Positions 1 through 7,798 of a stretch of DNA of 64,000 nt are shown here, piece after piece. The stretch is from Streptomyces lydicus (GTDB taxonomy: Bacteria; Actinomycetota; Actinomycetes; Streptomycetales; Streptomycetaceae). The stretch spans positions 2,728,001 through 2,792,000 of the forward strand of contig NZ_CP017157.1 in assembly GCF_001729485.1 (NCBI RefSeq). Reading direction: 5' to 3'. The position numbers were made by a program, and so were the translations under genes. Under the pieces are notes generated by a model. That model was not told where the DNA came from, searched no databases, and saw nothing but the letters and a program-made list of their open reading frames with translations. The first letter of the stretch is position 1. The number at the start of each line of letters is the position of its first letter.

Positions 1-199
1 CCAGGTATCCGGTGCCCTCTCTCCACCCAGGGGAGTACGCGGGACCTGGTGGCGTCATCCTCCCGGAGGCCGACCAATCGGTACGACGGCATGACGCCTG
101 CGGCCCGCCGCGTGCCTAGGGTTGTTCTCAAGCGGCGGGCGCAGCACTCGTCCCCCGAGGTCAGACGCCCGCCGCTCCGAACACGACGGGAGCGGGACG

Positions 200-409
200 A
201 TGGAGCGGATCTCAGGACGGACGGCCCTTCGGGCGCAGGGGCGCAGGTTCGCCTCGGCGTTCGGCGGTCACGAGTCCTCGGGAACCCGCCATCCCCTCGT
301 GGCGGTGGCGATGGTGCTGCCGCTCGCGATCGTTCTCGCCGTGGTCTTCGGCGGCTGGGAAGCCGTCATCACACAGGCGTCGTCCGTGGTCGGACTGCTG
401 GGGCGCTGA
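200..409 (+). CDS. Small single-pass membrane protein, 69 aa
   Basis: I do not recognise a named family. The product has a basic N-terminal half (about residues 1-32) followed by one hydrophobic segment (about residues 33-55, rich in V, L, A and I) and a short C-terminal tail. This suggests a small inner-membrane protein with the basic end in the cytoplasm. The ATG at 200 is preferred over an upstream in-frame ATG at 122 because a purine-rich GGGAGCGGG lies just before it and the upstream residues are low-complexity and basic. A perfect 11-bp hairpin follows at 499-524, so the gene looks monocistronic. Function is unknown. Confidence 0.6.
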   Translation: MERISGRTALRAQGRRFASAFGGHESSGTRHPLVAVAMVLPLAIVLAVVFGGWEAVITQASSVVGLLGR

Positions 410-498
410 TCGGCGCCCCAGGCCCGGGAGAGCGGCCCGGGACGGGGACTCCGGCTGAATACCCCGTGGGGACGGGGGTGCGGCGGACGGCACGAACG

Positions 499-524
499 GC
501 CGGGCATCTGGGGAGATGCCCGGC
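499..524 (+). terminator. Hairpin terminator after the 69-aa membrane protein gene
   Basis: Perfect 11-bp inverted repeat (GCCGGGCATCT / AGATGCCCGGC) with a GGGG loop. There is no U-tract, which is common for Streptomyces terminators. It separates the small membrane protein gene from the kinase gene downstream. Confidence 0.6.
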
Positions 525-656
525 CTTCGAGCTTTCCGGGCCGGTCACCCGCTCCCGCCGCCCCGCAGGGCGCGTACGATCCCGGATCGGGCCGGTCGGG
601 CCCGCAGGACCGTCAGCGGCGCGCCCGCCCGCGCCGCACCCGGGGGAGGGGACACT

Positions 657-1682
657 ATGACCGCGCCGTCGCCCGGCCCGTTGGCCGCCCTCTCCGCCCT
701 GGCCGCGGCGCACGCCCCGGCCGGCGCCCCGGCCCCCGCGGTGCTCGCCGACCGCCCCGACGGCACGGTCGTCCGCAGCGGCCGTACGGTCGCCAAGGCC
801 CACGCCCCCGACGCCGATCCGCAGGTGCTGGCCGTCCGTCTCCGGATCGCCGCCCACCCGCTGCTGCGCGGCATCCTCCTGCCGCCCCTCCCGGTCACCG
901 CCCCCGACGGCTTCGTCACCCTCACCGAGAACGGCCGCGCCCTCAGCCGCTGGCCGTACGGCAGCCCGGTCCCGCCGGACGATCCCGACGCCGCGCCGTG
1001 GGAGGACGCCGCCCGTCTGCTGGCCCGGCTGCACGCCGTCGACGCGGACCAACTGCCCGGGCCCGTCCCGCCGATGCGCGGCCCCGCCAAGGCTGCCCGC
1101 GCACTGGCCCGGATGCGCGGCGCCCTGGGCACCGCCGGGGCGCCCGCATCCCCGGGCGCCGTCTCCCCGGCCGCCCCCGGGCGCCTCCGCGCGGCCGCCG
1201 CCGTGATCGAGCGTGCCTGGTCGCTGCTGCCGCCCTGGGCCCGGGGCGCCGCCCCGCCGCCCCGCGCCGGCACCCTCTGTCACGGCGATCTGCACCTGGG
1301 CCAGCTCGTCCGCCATCCGGCCGCCCACGGCCCCTGGCTCCTGATCGACGTCGACGACCTGGGCCTGGGCGACGGTGCCTGGGACCTGGCCCGCCCCGCC
1401 GCCTGGTTCGCCACCGGCCTGCTCGCCCCGGACATCTGGACGCGTTTCCTGGCCGCTTACGGCACCGCCGGTGGCCGCGCCGTGGCCCCGGACGGCGATC
1501 CCTGGCCCGACCTGGAGGTTCCCGCCCGCGCCCTGACCGTGCAGACGGCCGCGCTCGCCGTCGCCAAGGCCGCTGCCGGGTCGCGTCCCCTGGACGGGAT
1601 CGAGGCCGCGGTCGTCGACGCCTGCGCCCGGATGACTTCCCTACCGCAGCAGTTGGGGCCGCCCGGCCCCGACGTAGGGTGA
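657..1682 (+). CDS. Aminoglycoside phosphotransferase (APH)-family kinase, 341 aa
   Basis: Protein-kinase-like fold enzyme that would transfer phosphate from ATP to a small-molecule hydroxyl; the substrate is unknown. The catalytic loop CHGDLHLGQL is at about residues 208-217 and the metal-binding LIDVDDLGLGD segment at about 229-239, both hallmarks of the APH/choline kinase superfamily. The N-terminal lobe is alanine/proline rich and poorly conserved. The start at 657 follows GGGGGAGGGG with good spacing. Chromosomal APH-like proteins in Streptomyces are usually metabolic kinases of unknown role, so antibiotic resistance should not be assumed. It stands alone between a hairpin terminator and the zinc-ribbon gene. 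Confidence 0.85.
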   Translation: MTAPSPGPLAALSALAAAHAPAGAPAPAVLADRPDGTVVRSGRTVAKAHAPDADPQVLAVRLRIAAHPLLRGILLPPLPVTAPDGFVTLTENGRALSRWPYGSPVPPDDPDAAPWEDAARLLARLHAVDADQLPGPVPPMRGPAKAARALARMRGALGTAGAPASPGAVSPAAPGRLRAAAAVIERAWSLLPPWARGAAPPPRAGTLCHGDLHLGQLVRHPAAHGPWLLIDVDDLGLGDGAWDLARPAAWFATGLLAPDIWTRFLAAYGTAGGRAVAPDGDPWPDLEVPARALTVQTAALAVAKAAAGSRPLDGIEAAVVDACARMTSLPQQLGPPGPDVG

Positions 1683-1757
1683 ACACCTCGCCGGCGGGGG
1701 TCCGTTCCGGCGGCGCCGTGGTGAGCAGTACCGAATGTGACAGGAGTTGAGCCGACG

Positions 1758-2039
1758 ATGCAGTGCCCGAAGTGTCATGCACCGATGCACACGTACAACC
1801 GCAACGGCGTCCAGATCGAGCAGTGCGCGGGCTGCCGGGGGATCTTCCTGGACTACGGGGAGCTGGAGTCCCTGACCCGCCTGGAGGCGCAGTGGGTCCA
1901 GCAGGCCCCGCCGCCGCCCGCCCCGCAGGCGTATCCCGCCGCTCCCGCCTGGGGCGCCCCGCATCAGGGCCACCACGGTCACCACGGGCACCACGGTCAT
2001 CACCACCGCAGCTTCGGCCACATGCTGTTCTCCTCCTGA
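1758..2039 (+). CDS. TFIIB-type zinc-ribbon protein with His-rich tail, 93 aa
   Basis: The N-terminal 40 residues form a zf-TFIIB type zinc ribbon: CPKC at residues 3-6 and CAGC at about 25-28, followed by the family's GIFLDYGELE segment. The middle is Pro/Ala rich (about residues 53-75). The end carries a striking histidine/glycine tract (about 75-88, repeated HGH units) before a short FGHMLFSS tail. The zinc ribbon suggests metal or nucleic-acid binding; the tail could bind Ni2+ or Zn2+, which is inference. The start at 1758 has AGGAG eleven bases upstream. The gene ends just before the tRNA cluster on the other strand. Confidence 0.8.
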   Translation: MQCPKCHAPMHTYNRNGVQIEQCAGCRGIFLDYGELESLTRLEAQWVQQAPPPPAPQAYPAAPAWGAPHQGHHGHHGHHGHHHRSFGHMLFSS

Positions 2040-2100
2040 CGGAAGAGCTGCACAAAGGCCGGAGGGCCGGAGCGATGTGCTCCGGCCCTCCGGCTCGGTG

Positions 2101-2172
2101 TGGACGATACTGGGATTGAACCAGTGACCTCTTCCGTGTCAGGGAAGCGCTCTCCCGCTGAGCTAATCGTCC
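2101..2172 (-). tRNA. tRNA-Val (GAC), third of three tandem copies
   Basis: 72-nt cloverleaf read on the minus strand: acceptor GGACGAT pairs with ATCGTCC, the anticodon loop contains GAC, the T-arm carries GGTTCAATCC, and the discriminator is A. CCA is not encoded. It is the last gene of a minus-strand Gly-Cys-Val-Val-Val cluster and is identical to the copy at 2303-2374. Confidence 0.97.
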
Positions 2173-2206
2173 GCGGGACCACGGATCACGAAGATCCGTA
2201 GCTGCG

Positions 2207-2278
2207 TGCGCGATACTGGGATTGAACCAGTGACCTCTTCCGTGTCAGGGAAGCGCTCTCCCGCTGAGCTAATCGCGC
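2207..2278 (-). tRNA. tRNA-Val (GAC), middle copy with a changed acceptor stem
   Basis: 72-nt cloverleaf, anticodon GAC, discriminator A, no encoded CCA. The body is identical to its two neighbours. The acceptor stem is GCGCGAT/ATCGCGC instead of GGACGAT/ATCGTCC, so base pairs 2-71 and 3-70 are both changed with pairing kept. Confidence 0.97.
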
Positions 2279-2302
2279 GGGGGCCCGGTGAAGCCGGACC
2301 AG

Positions 2303-2374
2303 TGGACGATACTGGGATTGAACCAGTGACCTCTTCCGTGTCAGGGAAGCGCTCTCCCGCTGAGCTAATCGTCC
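2303..2374 (-). tRNA. tRNA-Val (GAC), first of three tandem copies
   Basis: 72-nt cloverleaf on the minus strand, anticodon GAC, acceptor GGACGAT/ATCGTCC, discriminator A, CCA not encoded. It lies only 4 nt from tRNA-Cys, so the cluster must be transcribed as one precursor. Confidence 0.97.
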
Positions 2375-2378
2375 TTGG

Positions 2379-2449
2379 AGGTGGAGACGGGATTTGAACC
2401 CGTGTAGACGGCTTTGCAGGCCGTTGCCTCGCCTCTCGGCCACTCCACC
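2379..2449 (-). tRNA. tRNA-Cys (GCA)
   Basis: 71-nt cloverleaf on the minus strand: acceptor GGTGGAG/CTCCACC, anticodon loop with GCA, T-loop TTCAAAT, discriminator U as expected for tRNA-Cys. The next three minus-strand bases (2378-2376) read CCA, so this is the only member of the cluster with an encoded CCA end. Confidence 0.97.
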
Positions 2450-2484
2450 AGGAGTGAGGGGGTTCGGGAAGATCCCCCACATCG

Positions 2485-2557
<73 letters not shown>

Positions 2558-2630
2558 AGGTGTCTCTCCCAGACTACGTCCGGGAGCTACTCGGCCTCCG
2601 GGGCGCTTTCGCGTCCCGGCGACGTGTTGA

Positions 2631-2658
2631 ACTCTAGCGGATTCCGGGGCCAGTACAA
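2631..2658 (-). promoter_or_regulatory. Candidate promoter of the Gly-Cys-Val3 tRNA operon
   Basis: Read on the minus strand: TTGTAC (2658-2653), 16 bp, TAGAGT (2636-2631). The predicted start near 2624 leaves a leader of about 65 nt before tRNA-Gly. The -35 matches the consensus only in its first three bases, so this rests mainly on position. Confidence 0.35.
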
Positions 2659-2734
2659 AAACGCGTTTGTGCAGCGTGCTGCGCTGCTCGCTCGGCACAG
2701 GCGGGTCCGGGGCCGCCGCCATAGACTCGCTGAC

Positions 2735-3802
2735 GTGCACGACTTCGCTCCGATGGCCCGCTTCGGCGGCCTGATAGCCACCGACCTGCGGGATGTGACC
2801 AGCGATCCCGCGGCCCTGGATTCCACGGGCTGGTGGGCGGTGGCCGCAGACTTCGAGGGCTCGGTGGTCTGCGCCCGCTTCGGCGACGTACGGCCCGCCA
2901 CGGCGGCGGACGAGCCCGCGCCCGACGGTTGGCGGGGCCCGGCGCCCGGCGCCTGGACCAGCTCCCTGGACCGCGAGGCGTATACCGGCGGCGTGCGGCG
3001 GGTCCGTGAACACATCGCGGCCGGCGACGTCTACCAGGTGAACCTCTGCCGGGTGCTGACCGCGCCGCTGCCCGACCCTGCCCGCACCGACGTGGACGCC
3101 CTGTCCGCGGTGCTGGCCCGCGGCAACCCGGCCCCGCACGCCGGCACGATCCGGCTTCCCGGCCACGGGGTGGAGATCGCCAGCGCCTCCCCGGAGCTGT
3201 ATCTGCGGCGCGACGGCACGACCGTCGCCTCCGGCCCCATCAAGGGGACCGGCCGGACCGCGGCCGACCTGTCGGCGAAGGACCGGGCGGAGAACGTGAT
3301 GATCGTCGACCTGGTCCGCAACGACCTCGGCCGGGTCTGCGCCACCGGCACGGTCACCGTGCCGGCACTGTGCGCCGTCGAGACGCACCCCGGCCTGGTC
3401 CACCTCGTCTCCACCGTCCGCGGGGAGCTGGCCGAGGCCAACGAGAAGACCGCCTGGGCGGACCTGCTGGACGCCACCTTCCCGCCCGGGTCGGTCACCG
3501 GCGCCCCCAAGTCGAGCGCGCTGCGGATCATCGACGAGCTGGAGACCGCGCCCCGCGGTCCGTACTGCGGGGGGATCGGCTGGGTCGACGCCGACCGCCG
3601 CACCGGCGAGCTCGCGGTTGGTATCCGGACCTTCTGGATCGATCGGACCCCGCCCGGGGGACCGGTGCTGCGCTTCGGCGCCGGCGCCGGGATCATCTGG
3701 GACTCCGACCCCGAGCGGGAGTGGGCGGAGACCGAGTTGAAGGCGAGCCGACTGCTCGCGGTAGCGTCGGGACGGTACGAGGCGAGTGGAGGAAAGCGAT
3801 GA
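2735..3802 (+). CDS. pabB: Aminodeoxychorismate synthase component I (PabB), 355 aa
   Basis: Chorismate-utilising enzyme that forms 4-amino-4-deoxychorismate for p-aminobenzoate and folate. The chorismate-binding domain fills most of the protein (about residues 80-350). PIKGT at 168-172 has the Lys that distinguishes aminodeoxychorismate synthase from anthranilate synthase (PIAGT). MIVDLVRNDLG (about 189-199) and VTGAPK (254-259) are family signatures. There is no glutaminase domain, so a separate PabA partner is expected elsewhere. The stop overlaps the ATG of the lyase gene by 4 nt, supporting the pathway call. The GTG at 2735 is chosen; an ATG at 2753 is possible because neither has a clear ribosome binding site. 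Confidence 0.88.
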   Translation: MHDFAPMARFGGLIATDLRDVTSDPAALDSTGWWAVAADFEGSVVCARFGDVRPATAADEPAPDGWRGPAPGAWTSSLDREAYTGGVRRVREHIAAGDVYQVNLCRVLTAPLPDPARTDVDALSAVLARGNPAPHAGTIRLPGHGVEIASASPELYLRRDGTTVASGPIKGTGRTAADLSAKDRAENVMIVDLVRNDLGRVCATGTVTVPALCAVETHPGLVHLVSTVRGELAEANEKTAWADLLDATFPPGSVTGAPKSSALRIIDELETAPRGPYCGGIGWVDADRRTGELAVGIRTFWIDRTPPGGPVLRFGAGAGIIWDSDPEREWAETELKASRLLAVASGRYEASGGKR

Positions 3803-4623
3803 AGATCTGGCTCGACGGGGCACTGCAGGACGCCGAGAGCGCCCGGGTCTCGGTCTTCGACCACGGGCTGACCGTCGGCGACGGGGTCTTCGAGACCATC
3901 AAGGCCGACCACGGGCGGCCCTTCGCCCTCACCCGCCACCTGGAGCGCCTGGGCACCTCCGCCCGGGGGCTCGGCCTGCCCGAGCCCGACCTCGACGAGG
4001 TACGCCGCGGCTGCGCGGCCGTCCTGGACGCCCACCCGATGGCGCTCGGCCGGCTGCGGATCACGTACACCGGGGGCGTCTCCCCGCTCGGCTCGGACCG
4101 CGGCGAGGCCGGCCCCACGCTGGTCGTCGCGCTGTCCGCGACCGAGCGGCGCCCCGACACCACCGCCGCCGTCACCGTCCCCTGGACCCGCAACGAACGC
4201 GGCGCGCTGGCCGGCCTGAAGACCACCTCGTACGGCGAGAACGTCGTCGCCCTGGCCCGGGCCCGCGAACACGGCGCCTCCGAGGCGCTGTTCGCCAACA
4301 CCGTAGGCGCGCTCTGCGAAGGCACCGGCTCCAATGTCTTCGTCGTCCTGGACGGCGAGCTGCACACCCCGCCGCTGCATTCCGGCTGCCTGGCCGGCAT
4401 CACCCGCGCGCTGACCGTCTCCTGGGCCGGCGCCAAGGAGACCGACCTGCCGCTGGACGCGCTGGAGCGGGCCGAGGAGATCTTCCTGACCTCGACGCTG
4501 CGCGACGTCCAGGCCGTCACCCAGATCGACGGACGCCAACTGGCCGACGGGCCGGGCCCGGTGACGGCCGAGGCCATGCGGATCTTCGACGAGCAGTCCG
4601 CCGCCGACTTCGATCCGCGGTGA
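3799..4623 (+). CDS. pabC: Aminodeoxychorismate lyase (PabC), aminotransferase class IV, 274 aa
   Basis: PLP-dependent fold-type IV enzyme expected to release pyruvate from aminodeoxychorismate, giving p-aminobenzoate. Visible features are the N-terminal MKIWLDG, the FDHGLTVGDGVFET segment (about residues 20-33), the Schiff-base Lys in LKTTSYGENV (about K141), and the phosphate-binding EGTGSNVF region (about 174-181). It is translationally coupled to pabB by an ATGA overlap with an AAAGCG purine run upstream. Branched-chain or D-amino-acid aminotransferases share this fold, but the pabB context favours the lyase. Confidence 0.87.
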   Translation: MKIWLDGALQDAESARVSVFDHGLTVGDGVFETIKADHGRPFALTRHLERLGTSARGLGLPEPDLDEVRRGCAAVLDAHPMALGRLRITYTGGVSPLGSDRGEAGPTLVVALSATERRPDTTAAVTVPWTRNERGALAGLKTTSYGENVVALARAREHGASEALFANTVGALCEGTGSNVFVVLDGELHTPPLHSGCLAGITRALTVSWAGAKETDLPLDALERAEEIFLTSTLRDVQAVTQIDGRQLADGPGPVTAEAMRIFDEQSAADFDPR

Positions 4624-4658
4624 TGACGGGCCCGCGTCCGGGCGAGTAGAAAGTCCTC

Positions 4659-5498
4659 GTGACCACAACGCTGCGCCCCGCGGGACCGGAAGAACGACAG
4701 GACGACGGCACCCGGGCCCGTCGGTTCGACGTCTGTGTCAACAGCCGCCGGGTCGGCGGGATCCGACTCGCGACGGATGCCCGCTTCGGGCCGACGGCGG
4801 GCCGGATCGTGAGCCTGGGCATCGAACCGCCGGACCGGCACCGCGGCCGCGCGACCGTCGCCGCGCTCGCCGCCGAGGAAGTGCTGCGCGGCTGGGGCTG
4901 CCGGCAGATCGAGGTGACCGTCCCGGCCGAGGCCGAGGCGGCGGTGCGGCTCGCGACCGTGCTGGGCTACACCGAGCGCAGCCGGACGATGAGCAAGCCG
5001 CTCGACGGCGCTGCCGGGCCGCCCGGCCTGCCCGCGCGCAGCAGCGACCGGCCGCTCGGTGAGGCCGAGTACCCGGCCTGGCGGGACGCCGCGCTCGCCG
5101 AGCACATCCGTGTCCAGACCGGCCAGGGCATGGCCCCGAAACGTGCCGAGGAGGCGGCGCTGGCGGGCCACCGCGCGCTGCTGCCGGACGGCGCGGAGAC
5201 GCCCCACCAGGCGCTGCGCGTCCTCGTGCACGACGGCGCGGACGTCGGCAGCGTCTGGGTCGCGCTGCGGATGCCGGAGCAGCCCGGCGGCTATGTCGTC
5301 GACGTACGGGTGGCACCCGGCCACCGCGGGAACGGTCACGGCCGCTCCCTGATGCTGATCGCCGAGCGCGAGAGCCTCGCCGCGGGCCGCACCAGCCTCG
5401 GCCTGAACGTCTACGCGGACAACGCGCCGGCCCGCGCCCTCTACGACTCGCTGGGCTACCGGACCACCGGCTACCTGCTGTGGAAGCCCCTCCTGTGA
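4659..5498 (+). CDS. Two-domain GNAT acetyltransferase, 279 aa
   Basis: Contains two GNAT-like modules. The N-terminal one (about residues 10-110) keeps an IEPPDRHRGRATVAAL core reminiscent of acetyl-CoA motif A but lacks the full Gly pattern. The C-terminal one (about 150-279) has the classic VRVAPGHRGNGHGRSLM loop and an NVYADNAPARALYDSLGY segment typical of GNAT motif B. It is likely to acetylate an amine or protein; the substrate is unknown. The start is GTG at 4659 with only a weak purine run upstream. It lies 35 nt after pabC and may be co-transcribed with it. Confidence 0.8.
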   Translation: MTTTLRPAGPEERQDDGTRARRFDVCVNSRRVGGIRLATDARFGPTAGRIVSLGIEPPDRHRGRATVAALAAEEVLRGWGCRQIEVTVPAEAEAAVRLATVLGYTERSRTMSKPLDGAAGPPGLPARSSDRPLGEAEYPAWRDAALAEHIRVQTGQGMAPKRAEEAALAGHRALLPDGAETPHQALRVLVHDGADVGSVWVALRMPEQPGGYVVDVRVAPGHRGNGHGRSLMLIAERESLAAGRTSLGLNVYADNAPARALYDSLGYRTTGYLLWKPLL

Positions 5499-5511
5499 AC
5501 CGGCCGGCGGG

Positions 5512-5527
5512 CCGCCGCGCGCGGCGG
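5512..5527. terminator. Short GC palindrome between convergent GNAT and DsbA-like genes
   Basis: CCGCCGC and GCGGCGG flank a GC centre in the 40-nt gap between two convergent stop codons. It could form a compact bidirectional terminator hairpin. There is no U-tract. Confidence 0.35.
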
Positions 5528-5538
5528 GGCTGAGGGGC

Positions 5539-6099
5539 TCAGGCCCGCTCGGCCAGCAGCCGGTCGGCGATCTCCTCGATGCGGGCGCGCAACCCCTCCT
5601 GGCTCTTGCCGCCGTCCAGCCGCTCGCCGCCGATCACATACGTCGGGGTGCCGGACACCCCGATCGCCTTGCCCTCGGCCTCGTCCGCGTCGACGATCAG
5701 CAGGTGCCGTCCGTCGATCAGGGCGGTGTCCAGCTCCTCGGAGTCCAGTCCCAGCTCGCCGGCGACGTCCAGCAGCAGCTTCTCGCCGCGCGTGCCGAGC
5801 TCGTCGGTGCGCGCCAGCACGGCCTCGACGAACGGCCAGCCCTGACCCTGCTCCATGGCCTCCTCGGCGGCCTGCGCGGCGGCGTGGGCGTGCTTGTGCT
5901 TCGCCAGGGGGAAGTGGCGCAGCCGGATGTCCAGCCGGTCGCCGTACCGCTCGCGCAGCGCCCGCAGGTCGTCCAGGGCGGCGTGGCAGTCCGGGCACTG
6001 GAGTTCACACCACACGTCGAGGACGATGGGGGTACCCCCTGCTCGAGCAACGTCGAGAGCTTGGGGGAAGGCGGGTGCGGAGGTGGTGGCGTCGTTCAT
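5539..6099 (-). CDS. DsbA-family thioredoxin-fold oxidoreductase, cytoplasmic, 186 aa
   Basis: Thioredoxin-fold protein with the redox motif CPDC at residues 35-38, directly after the first strand VLDVWCELQ, and the cis-proline loop GTPTYVIG near residue 152. The intervening region is helical, as in DsbA/FrnE-like proteins. No signal peptide is present, so it probably acts in the cytoplasm as a disulfide oxidoreductase or isomerase. The ATG at 6099 (minus strand) has GGGAG 8-9 nt upstream. A much longer open frame runs further upstream but is non-coding in character. It is transcribed convergently with the GNAT gene. Confidence 0.85.
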   Translation of the reverse strand: MNDATTSAPAFPQALDVARAGGTPIVLDVWCELQCPDCHAALDDLRALRERYGDRLDIRLRHFPLAKHKHAHAAAQAAEEAMEQGQGWPFVEAVLARTDELGTRGEKLLLDVAGELGLDSEELDTALIDGRHLLIVDADEAEGKAIGVSGTPTYVIGGERLDGGKSQEGLRARIEEIADRLLAERA

Positions 6100-6282
6100 G
6101 GGGCCAGTCTCCCAGCCCGCGGCCCGGTACCCGAACCGGGACGTGGGGAGGACCGCGACCCGGAGATGACCCGGAGATGTCCCTGACCCCGCGCCGGAAC
6201 ATGGCCCGGGCGGGTCCGGGCAGGGCAGGATGGAGGGGAGCAGAGCGCCGCCTGCTCGCCCATCCACCGGCAGGAGGACCGG

Positions 6283-6741
6283 ATGCTGACCTCGACCGTC
6301 TGTGCCGCGGTGTCGGCAGCGGGCCTGGGCATCGCCGCGCTGACGGCGTACCGCAAGCGTTTCCTGGCCGCGACCCGCATCGCCGCCTACTCCCTCATCC
6401 CCATCGGCCTGGTGATGACCGGCGTCATCGACTGGGTCACCAATGTCGTCTTCAAGCCCACGGTGTGGGCCGGCTTCGGTCTGCTGGCGCTCTCGGTCGT
6501 GCTGTTCATGATCACCAGGGGCGTGGAGCGCCGCCGGGGCCTCGGTGGCCGCAAGGAGCGCAAGGCCGCGGCGGCCGCGGGGCCGGACGCGGTGGCGCCG
6601 GCCGCCTCCGTGCCGTCCCTCGGCGCCGGCCGCGGGGTGGAGCGGTCCGCAGCCGCGGGGAAGGCCCGGCAGGGCAAGGAGAGCGCACCCAAGGATGACT
6701 TCTCGGACATCGAAGCGATCCTGAAAAAGCACGGGATCTGA
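6283..6741 (+). CDS. Conserved membrane protein with KKHGI C-terminus, 152 aa
   Basis: Three hydrophobic segments (about residues 3-20, 30-50 and 58-78) precede a basic, alanine-rich, probably unstructured cytoplasmic region (about 80-130) and a short conserved-looking tail FSDIEAILKKHGI. I recall proteins of this type as uncharacterised Streptomyces membrane proteins near ssgB. No catalytic motif is visible. The ATG at 6283 has AGGAGGACCGG just upstream, a strong ribosome binding site. A second very small membrane protein gene follows 68 nt later. Confidence 0.75.
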   Translation: MLTSTVCAAVSAAGLGIAALTAYRKRFLAATRIAAYSLIPIGLVMTGVIDWVTNVVFKPTVWAGFGLLALSVVLFMITRGVERRRGLGGRKERKAAAAAGPDAVAPAASVPSLGAGRGVERSAAAGKARQGKESAPKDDFSDIEAILKKHGI

Positions 6742-6809
6742 TGAACTACCGCCGCTGAGGCGCTGATCGGGCGTGCTCAGACGATCATCTGCGCCATGAT
6801 GCGCGCGAG

Positions 6810-6965
6810 ATGAACGATGAGTGCGCCCTCGCCCAAGACGACGCCCCGTCCCCCGAACCACGCGGTTGCCTGTTCGCGCTGTCCCAGCCGCCGTTGATGC
6901 TTTTCCTCGCCGTGATCGGCTTTCTGCTCCTCCTCGGCGCCGTCCACGACCTCTTCATCCTGTGA
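6810..6965 (+). CDS. Very small membrane protein, 51 aa
   Basis: A 51-codon frame with a polar N-terminus and a single strongly hydrophobic segment (about residues 29-44, rich in L, F, V and I) followed by AVHDLFIL. The segment RGCLFALSQPPLML before the helix looks specific rather than random. Third-position G/C is high. A GCGAG run before the ATG is a weak ribosome binding site. Small membrane proteins of this design recur near ssgB in Streptomyces as I remember, but the function is unknown. Confidence 0.6.
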   Translation: MNDECALAQDDAPSPEPRGCLFALSQPPLMLFLAVIGFLLLLGAVHDLFIL

Positions 6966-7004
6966 ACCCGGTGCACGGTGCCGTCGCCCGGTGCGAACAG
7001 GAGC

Positions 7005-7571
7005 TCAGCTCGCGGCTTCCCGCCGCCGTGCCCGGTAGGCCGCGACATGCAGCCGGTTTCCGCAGGTGCGGCTGTCGCAGTAGCGCCGCGAGCGGTTGCG
7101 CGAGAGATCGACGAAGGCGTGCCGGCAGTCCGGCGCCTCGCAGCGCCGCAGCCGTTCGCGTTCCCCGGCGACGACGATGAAGGCCAGCGCCATCCCGCCG
7201 TCCGCGGCCAGGTGGTCGGCGACCGAGGCGCCCGGGGCGAAGTAGTGGACGTGCCAGTCGTAGCCGTCGTGGTCCGTCAGCTGCGGCGTGGTGCCCGCCG
7301 AGGCGACCAGGGCGTTGAGCAGGGTGGCCGCGGTGCGCTCGTCCTCGGCCGCGAAGACCTCCGCGAACCGCGCGCGCACCGACCGGACGGCGGCCAGGTC
7401 CCCGGCGCCGAGCGCCCCGACACCGCTGACGTCGTTGCGCCGCACGAAGTCCCCGAGGGCGGCGAGGTCGGTCAGGCTGTCCGGCGCGCCGGGCGCCTCG
7501 CCCTCCGGAGCGGTGTTCAGCAGATCGACGACCGCATTCAGCGCGCACCGGGTGTCATGGGTGATCAGCAC
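7005..7571 (-). CDS. CGNR zinc-finger (ABATE domain) putative transcription regulator, 188 aa
   Basis: The N-terminal ABATE-type helical domain (about residues 1-130) is followed by a C-terminal CGNR zinc finger: CEAPDC at about 143-148 and CDSRTCGNR at about 164-172, giving four cysteines and the diagnostic CGNR. Such proteins are thought to bind DNA, with the N-terminal domain sensing a ligand; the target is unknown. The start is GTG at 7571 with GGGAG upstream on the minus strand. It lies downstream of ssgB on the same strand with a gap of 227 nt, so separate transcription is likely. Confidence 0.85.
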   Translation of the reverse strand: MLITHDTRCALNAVVDLLNTAPEGEAPGAPDSLTDLAALGDFVRRNDVSGVGALGAGDLAAVRSVRARFAEVFAAEDERTAATLLNALVASAGTTPQLTDHDGYDWHVHYFAPGASVADHLAADGGMALAFIVVAGERERLRRCEAPDCRHAFVDLSRNRSRRYCDSRTCGNRLHVAAYRARRREAAS

Positions 7572-7798
7572 GGTTCCGCTCCCTGGCAGGGTGGGGCCGG
7601 ACGGTTACCGCCCCCGGTGTGGTTGCCGAATGGTCGCCGACTCTAGCGTTTCGAACAAGCTTCAGCGCCGTCTCCGCGGTGGGCCCGCGGCGACGACGCC
7701 GAAGTGTGCCGTATGAACTTGTCGGTCCTGCGCCGTCTCCCCGAGTCGGACGGTCGCAAGCGTGAGCGGGTGGGTGCTTTCGGTAACCGTGCTGCGTC

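Noticed and set aside
657..1682. Aminoglycoside resistance gene
   Set aside because: The APH fold is shared by many metabolic kinases; there is no resistance or biosynthetic context.
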